Source: Candidatus Stackebrandtia faecavium | GTDB lineage: Bacteria; Actinomycetota; Actinomycetes; Mycobacteriales; Micromonosporaceae | Assembly: GCA_019112895.1 (NCBI GenBank) | Contig: DXIM01000078.1 | Coordinates: 1-64,000, forward strand | DNA: 64,000 nt | Reading direction: 5' to 3' | In this document: positions 61,032 through 64,000 of the stretch, piece after piece | How the letters are laid out: every line of letters starts with the position of its first letter | Numbering within the stretch: the first letter of the stretch is position 1 | Program-made: the position numbers and the translations under genes | Notes under the pieces: generated by a model | What the model saw: the letters and a program-made list of their open reading frames with translations, nothing else | Databases searched by the model: none | What the model was told of the DNA's origin: nothing

Positions 61032-62374
61032 CGACGACATACTTCGCCGACCAAGCGTGGCTCGGCCCCGAAGACGGGACCGTCCACGATGTCACGATCG
61101 AAGTCTCCGGCGCAACGATCACCTCCGTAACAACCGGCTCCACACCCGCAGAAGGGGCAGTGAAGCTGCCCGGCTTCGTCATGCCTGGGCTCGTCAATTG
61201 CCATTCGCACGTGTTCCACCGAGCTTTGCGGGGCCGCACGCATCAAGGCCGCGGCGACTTCTGGAGCTGGCGCGAACAGATGTATTCGGTGCTGTCCGGA
61301 ATGTCGGCGCGCGCCTACAGCGACCTCGCGGCCGCCACCTACACGGAAATGACTCTGTCAGGGATCACGACTGTCGTCGAGTTTCACTATTTGGCGCGCG
61401 AACGCGGCGGCAGTGCGACATCGGCAGATGTTTCGGTCATGGACCGTGCCGTCATCGACGCGGCCGCACGTGCCGGCATACACCTGGTCTTGGCGAACGC
61501 GTGCTACCTGCAGGCCGATGTGCACGGTTCAGCTTTGTCGTCGGCCCAGGAACAGTTCAGCGACGGCTCCGTGTCTGCTTTCCTGGCGCGCATGGATCGG
61601 CTGCGCGGCGCGGAATCGGGCCCCGAAGATGCCGCCGTCGCGATCCATTCGGTTCGCGGGTGCCCGCCGCCAGCAATGCGCGCCATCGCGAAATGGGCGC
61701 ACGAGAACGATTCCGCGCTCCACATTCATCTATCCGAACAGGTCAAAGAGAATCTCGACTGCATCGGCGCCTACGGCTGCACCCCGGCCCAATTGTGTGC
61801 GGACACCGGCGTCTTGGGCGACAAGACCACGGCCATCCACGCCACCCACCTCGACGGCGATGACATAGCCCTACTCGGCGGCAGCGGCACCATCGCCGGT
61901 TTCTGCCCCACGACCGAACGCGACCTCGCCGACGGCATCGGTCCGGCACGCGCGCTGCGTGACGCCGGTTCTCCCCTAGCGCTCGGTTCCGATTCTCACG
62001 CGATCATCGACCTCTTCGAGGAGGCGCGCGCCGTCGAATTGAACGAGCGGCTCGCCACGCAAAAACGCGGCCACCACAGCGCGGCCGAACTGTTGACGGC
62101 CGCGACCGTCGGCGGAGCCGCAAGCGCAGGCCTGTCAGACCGGATCGGCCGCGTAGCGGCCGGCTACGACGCCGACTTCATCGCCGTCGACATGAATTCG
62201 ACCCGCACCGCGGGCGCGACCGATCCCGTTGCGGCCACAGTATTTTCGGCCACGAACGCCGACGTGACCGACGTGGTCCGCAAGGGACGCAGAGTCGTGG
62301 CAAACCGTCGACACGACGAGCTCGACGAGGTGGGACAACGACTCGCAGAAGCGGTCCAAAACGTCCACGCATGA
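61028..62374 (+). CDS. hutF: Formimidoylglutamate deiminase
   Basis: A 448-residue amidohydrolase-superfamily enzyme that converts N-formimino-L-glutamate to N-formyl-L-glutamate in histidine breakdown. The metal ligands are in MPGLVNCHSHVFHRALRGRT, ALHIHLSEQ and LALGSDSHAIIDLFEE. Motifs typical of HutF are GDFWSWREQMY, EFHYLARERGG, GCPPPAMRAIA and the FCPTTERDLADGI stretch. The start overlaps the M20 gene stop by four bases. hutH, hutU and hutI are not in the window, so the pathway must be split. Confidence 0.93.
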   Translation: MTTTYFADQAWLGPEDGTVHDVTIEVSGATITSVTTGSTPAEGAVKLPGFVMPGLVNCHSHVFHRALRGRTHQGRGDFWSWREQMYSVLSGMSARAYSDLAAATYTEMTLSGITTVVEFHYLARERGGSATSADVSVMDRAVIDAAARAGIHLVLANACYLQADVHGSALSSAQEQFSDGSVSAFLARMDRLRGAESGPEDAAVAIHSVRGCPPPAMRAIAKWAHENDSALHIHLSEQVKENLDCIGAYGCTPAQLCADTGVLGDKTTAIHATHLDGDDIALLGGSGTIAGFCPTTERDLADGIGPARALRDAGSPLALGSDSHAIIDLFEEARAVELNERLATQKRGHHSAAELLTAATVGGAASAGLSDRIGRVAAGYDADFIAVDMNSTRTAGATDPVAATVFSATNADVTDVVRKGRRVVANRRHDELDEVGQRLAEAVQNVHA

Positions 62375-62456
62375 CGCCGACCGAAACACCATTGTGACTC
62401 CGATGCTGCACCGGTCCTTATTGTGTCGTGGCCACGGAGACTGCACACTTAGTCAT

Positions 62457-62816
62457 ATGGACACCACCCTTGACTCCCTCTTCACCGTGACCAGTTTGTT
62501 GAGCCTGCAGGGTTCGGCGGCGGCAGCGGTGCTCGTACCGAACGTGATCGGCTCACTCGTGGGCGAAAAATTCGATCAATACCGAAAATGGACCTCGCTG
62601 GCGATCGCCCTGGCGTTGGCGTTCCTCGCGGCATTCATGGTGGACGATGGCCCGTTGAAATGGGTCGTGGCCCTGTTCAACGGTTTCCTGATCTTCGCCT
62701 CCGCGATGGGCCTGAATCAGCTGCCTCGCCGTAACCGCAGCAAAGTGAAGTCCAGCGATGACGACGCAAGCTTGTCCCTGCCGAAAATCCCACGCTTCTT
62801 CAAGTCGTGGATTTAA
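62457..62816 (+). CDS. Small membrane protein, uncharacterised
   Basis: A 119-residue protein with three apolar stretches (residues ~18-32, 46-62, 68-86). The first carries VPNVIGSLVGEKFDQYRKW, and a polar C-terminal tail ends KIPRFFKSWI. I do not recognise the family. The ATG at 62457 is used because the 21 preceding codons of the frame are polar and not conserved-looking. Its last 17 bases overlap the 3' end of the convergent exonuclease gene. Confidence 0.65.
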   Translation: MDTTLDSLFTVTSLLSLQGSAAAAVLVPNVIGSLVGEKFDQYRKWTSLAIALALAFLAAFMVDDGPLKWVVALFNGFLIFASAMGLNQLPRRNRSKVKSSDDDASLSLPKIPRFFKSWI

Positions 62817-63510
62817 CAGCGCTGGGAAGGGAACGCTGAAGCGGCCAGCGCCGGTCGCATTCCTGCGTGCGCCCACTACGGCGGAAGTACGCCTCAAGTG
62901 ATGCCGCCTGGTCGGCGTGCCACGCCACTTGCGACAGATGCAGCTCCGCGACTGACGCGGTCGCGACCGTCGGATACGCGGCCGCGATCGCCCGCGCGAG
63001 AGCGACGCTGGCGCGGGCGTCGGCGGTGGCATCGTGCGCGTCGTCAAGAGCCACACCGTAATGCGCGCACGTGGCGCCGAGAGTGCGCTTGCCGCGCCGC
63101 CACTTATCGCAGCGTTTATCGAGGACAAACGGGTCGATGACGCGCAGCTGCTGCCACGGAACCTGTTCGAGCCCATGGCGTTCGAGTTCGTGAGACAGCA
63201 GGGTCAGGTCGAAACCGGCACGGTAGACCACGACCGGCACGCCGTCCTTCGCCGCCTTCGTCAAGGCTGTAGCCACTTCAGACAACGCGGTAGGCGGCTC
63301 CTGCCCCTCGTCGGCGAGCCGCTGCGCCGTAATGCCGTGTACGGCGGCCGCGGCCGGTGGGACTTCCACCCCCGGGTTGATCAGCCAATGTGAAACATCA
63401 TCGTCGGAAACGATTGCCGCGGAAAGGATCCGGTCATTCGTGGTGTCCGTACCGGTGGTCTCGGTATCGAACCCCAACAATGCTTCGCTATGCCATCCCT
63501 GAGTCGTCAT
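62800..63510 (-). CDS. DnaQ-family 3'-5' exonuclease
   Basis: A 236-residue DEDD exonuclease. ExoI is LLGFDTETTGTDTTNDRIL (Asp and Glu), ExoII is VVVYRAGFDLTLL with the second Asp, and ExoIII is LDDAHDATADARASVAL, of the DEDDh type. The central PAAAAVHGITAQRL is usual for DnaQ-like proteins. It probably trims DNA or RNA ends or proofreads; no polymerase domain is attached. A C-terminal segment of ~45 residues follows the nuclease fold. The gene is convergent with the small membrane-protein gene. Confidence 0.92.
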   Translation of the reverse strand: MTTQGWHSEALLGFDTETTGTDTTNDRILSAAIVSDDDVSHWLINPGVEVPPAAAAVHGITAQRLADEGQEPPTALSEVATALTKAAKDGVPVVVYRAGFDLTLLSHELERHGLEQVPWQQLRVIDPFVLDKRCDKWRRGKRTLGATCAHYGVALDDAHDATADARASVALARAIAAAYPTVATASVAELHLSQVAWHADQAASLEAYFRRSGRTQECDRRWPLQRSLPSAVKSTT

Positions 63511-63563
63511 GCCGCGATCTTACGGGCAAGATGCGACACAAGCCCTATCCCGACACAGGGGCC

Positions 63564-64000
63564 TCACTGCAGCCCAAATAACCCGGTATTACGCACGTGC
63601 CTCGCCAGTTGCGTATCGCCGCTGAGCTGCAGCTCGTCGTACGGCAACCGGCCCCACAACGCCAGCAGCAGATCGGAGGCGGTGCCGCTGACCGAAGCGG
63701 TGTCATCTTCGCCGCCGCTGTTTTCGTCCAACAGCGCGACCAGGCTGCCCCGGATGCGCAGCCGCCAGTGCTTACCGACGTCCTCGGCGACGAACCTCAC
63801 GACACCTGTCCCGCCACTATGGCCATCGGACCGCCACGACACCGGAAGCAACGCCCCCAGAAATTCCGTCACGCCATCGACGGCGACCACAGTGTCAATC
63901 GGTTCCGGCCGGTCAACGGCGCGCTGCGCGTCCCATGCATGGATCGCCGTATCGTTTTGCACGCGAGTCAGCCACGACCGCACGGTCTTCGGTGCAGGCC
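63564..64000 (-). CDS. Maleylpyruvate isomerase-family (MDMPI_C/TIGR03083-like) protein, C-terminal part
   Basis: The frame is open to the right edge of the window, so only the last ~146 residues are seen. The segment TRVQNDTAIHAWDAQRAVDR, followed by a beta-rich C-terminal domain (FVAEDVGKHWRLRIRG, SVSGTASDLLLALWGRL), matches actinobacterial mycothiol-dependent maleylpyruvate isomerase-like proteins. In these, a DinB-type metal-binding bundle (outside the window) is joined to an MDMPI_C domain. The His of AIHAWD would be the last metal ligand. The substrate is unknown. Confidence 0.75.
   Translation of the reverse strand, partial: PAPKTVRSWLTRVQNDTAIHAWDAQRAVDRPEPIDTVVAVDGVTEFLGALLPVSWRSDGHSGGTGVVRFVAEDVGKHWRLRIRGSLVALLDENSGGEDDTASVSGTASDLLLALWGRLPYDELQLSGDTQLARHVRNTGLFGLQ

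Overview
The window comes from the chromosome of a high-GC, mycelial-type actinobacterium. A bldN-type ECF sigma gene with its rsbN anti-sigma gene sits beside rex, hemA, a fused cobA/hemD gene and hemB, which is the gene order known from Streptomyces. A second block (HTH regulator, NAD epimerase, acyltransferase) matches the Rv0500A-Rv0502 neighbourhood of mycobacteria. A c-di-AMP (ydaO) riboswitch upstream of an NlpC/P60 gene is also typical of the phylum. The GC content is lower than in Streptomyces and several exported proteins are very acidic. This would suit a salt-tolerant Glycomycetaceae-like organism, but that placement is inference.

Layout. 1-3.8 kb is an accessory segment: the tail of a MobF relaxase, a Cmx/CmrA-type chloramphenicol exporter with a possible leader peptide, an AraC regulator and a resolvase-like HTH remnant. 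4-7 kb holds a DUF1772 gene with palindromic operator-like sites, rnhA, and three tandem small membrane proteins with acidic tails, the last truncated and followed by a decayed tail. 7.4-14.1 kb holds a secreted M28 aminopeptidase, a methyltransferase, csaA, gdhA, a pterin dehydratase-VOC fusion, tRNA-Lys and glycyl-tRNA synthetase. 14.5-20.7 kb holds a candidate small RNA, an EACC1-like protein, a DUF4185 protein, a P1 peptidase, an acyl-CoA ligase and DUF6069. 20.8-26.2 kb holds a methyltransferase, the riboswitch with its cell-wall hydrolase, a Gln-rich repetitive exported protein and a DivIVA-like coiled coil. 26.7-31.2 kb holds a sensor kinase-like protein without its phosphoacceptor histidine, two CNNM/CorC proteins and a zinc-ribbon protein. 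31.3-40.6 kb holds a LysR regulator and the bldN/rsbN/rex/hem block. 40.6-42.7 kb is a compact unit of MauE-like, MauD/thioredoxin-like and S26-peptidase-like genes followed by a 51-residue Cys-rich peptide gene. 43-64 kb is mostly housekeeping: a glycolate-oxidase-like protein and a sugar kinase, Fur with YgfZ, proline dehydrogenase, a membrane-anchored metallopeptidase, the epimerase-acyltransferase block, an M20 amidohydrolase with HutF, an exonuclease and the end of an MDMPI-family gene.

How the parts fit. BldN/RsbN link sporulation control to the redox sensor Rex and haem synthesis; hemC is missing from its usual place between hemA and hemD. The most likely undescribed system is 40.66-42.69 kb. 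There, membrane redox genes of the kind that handle disulphides in methylamine dehydrogenase are paired with a signal-peptidase fold and a tiny peptide ending in Cys-Cys that has no Sec signal. This looks like a modified or disulphide-bonded peptide with its maturation machinery. Other leads are a dispersed palindromic intergenic motif (ATGTTACGRACATG type), a promoter-to-terminator unit with no good ORF at 14.5 kb, and the histidine-less sensor.
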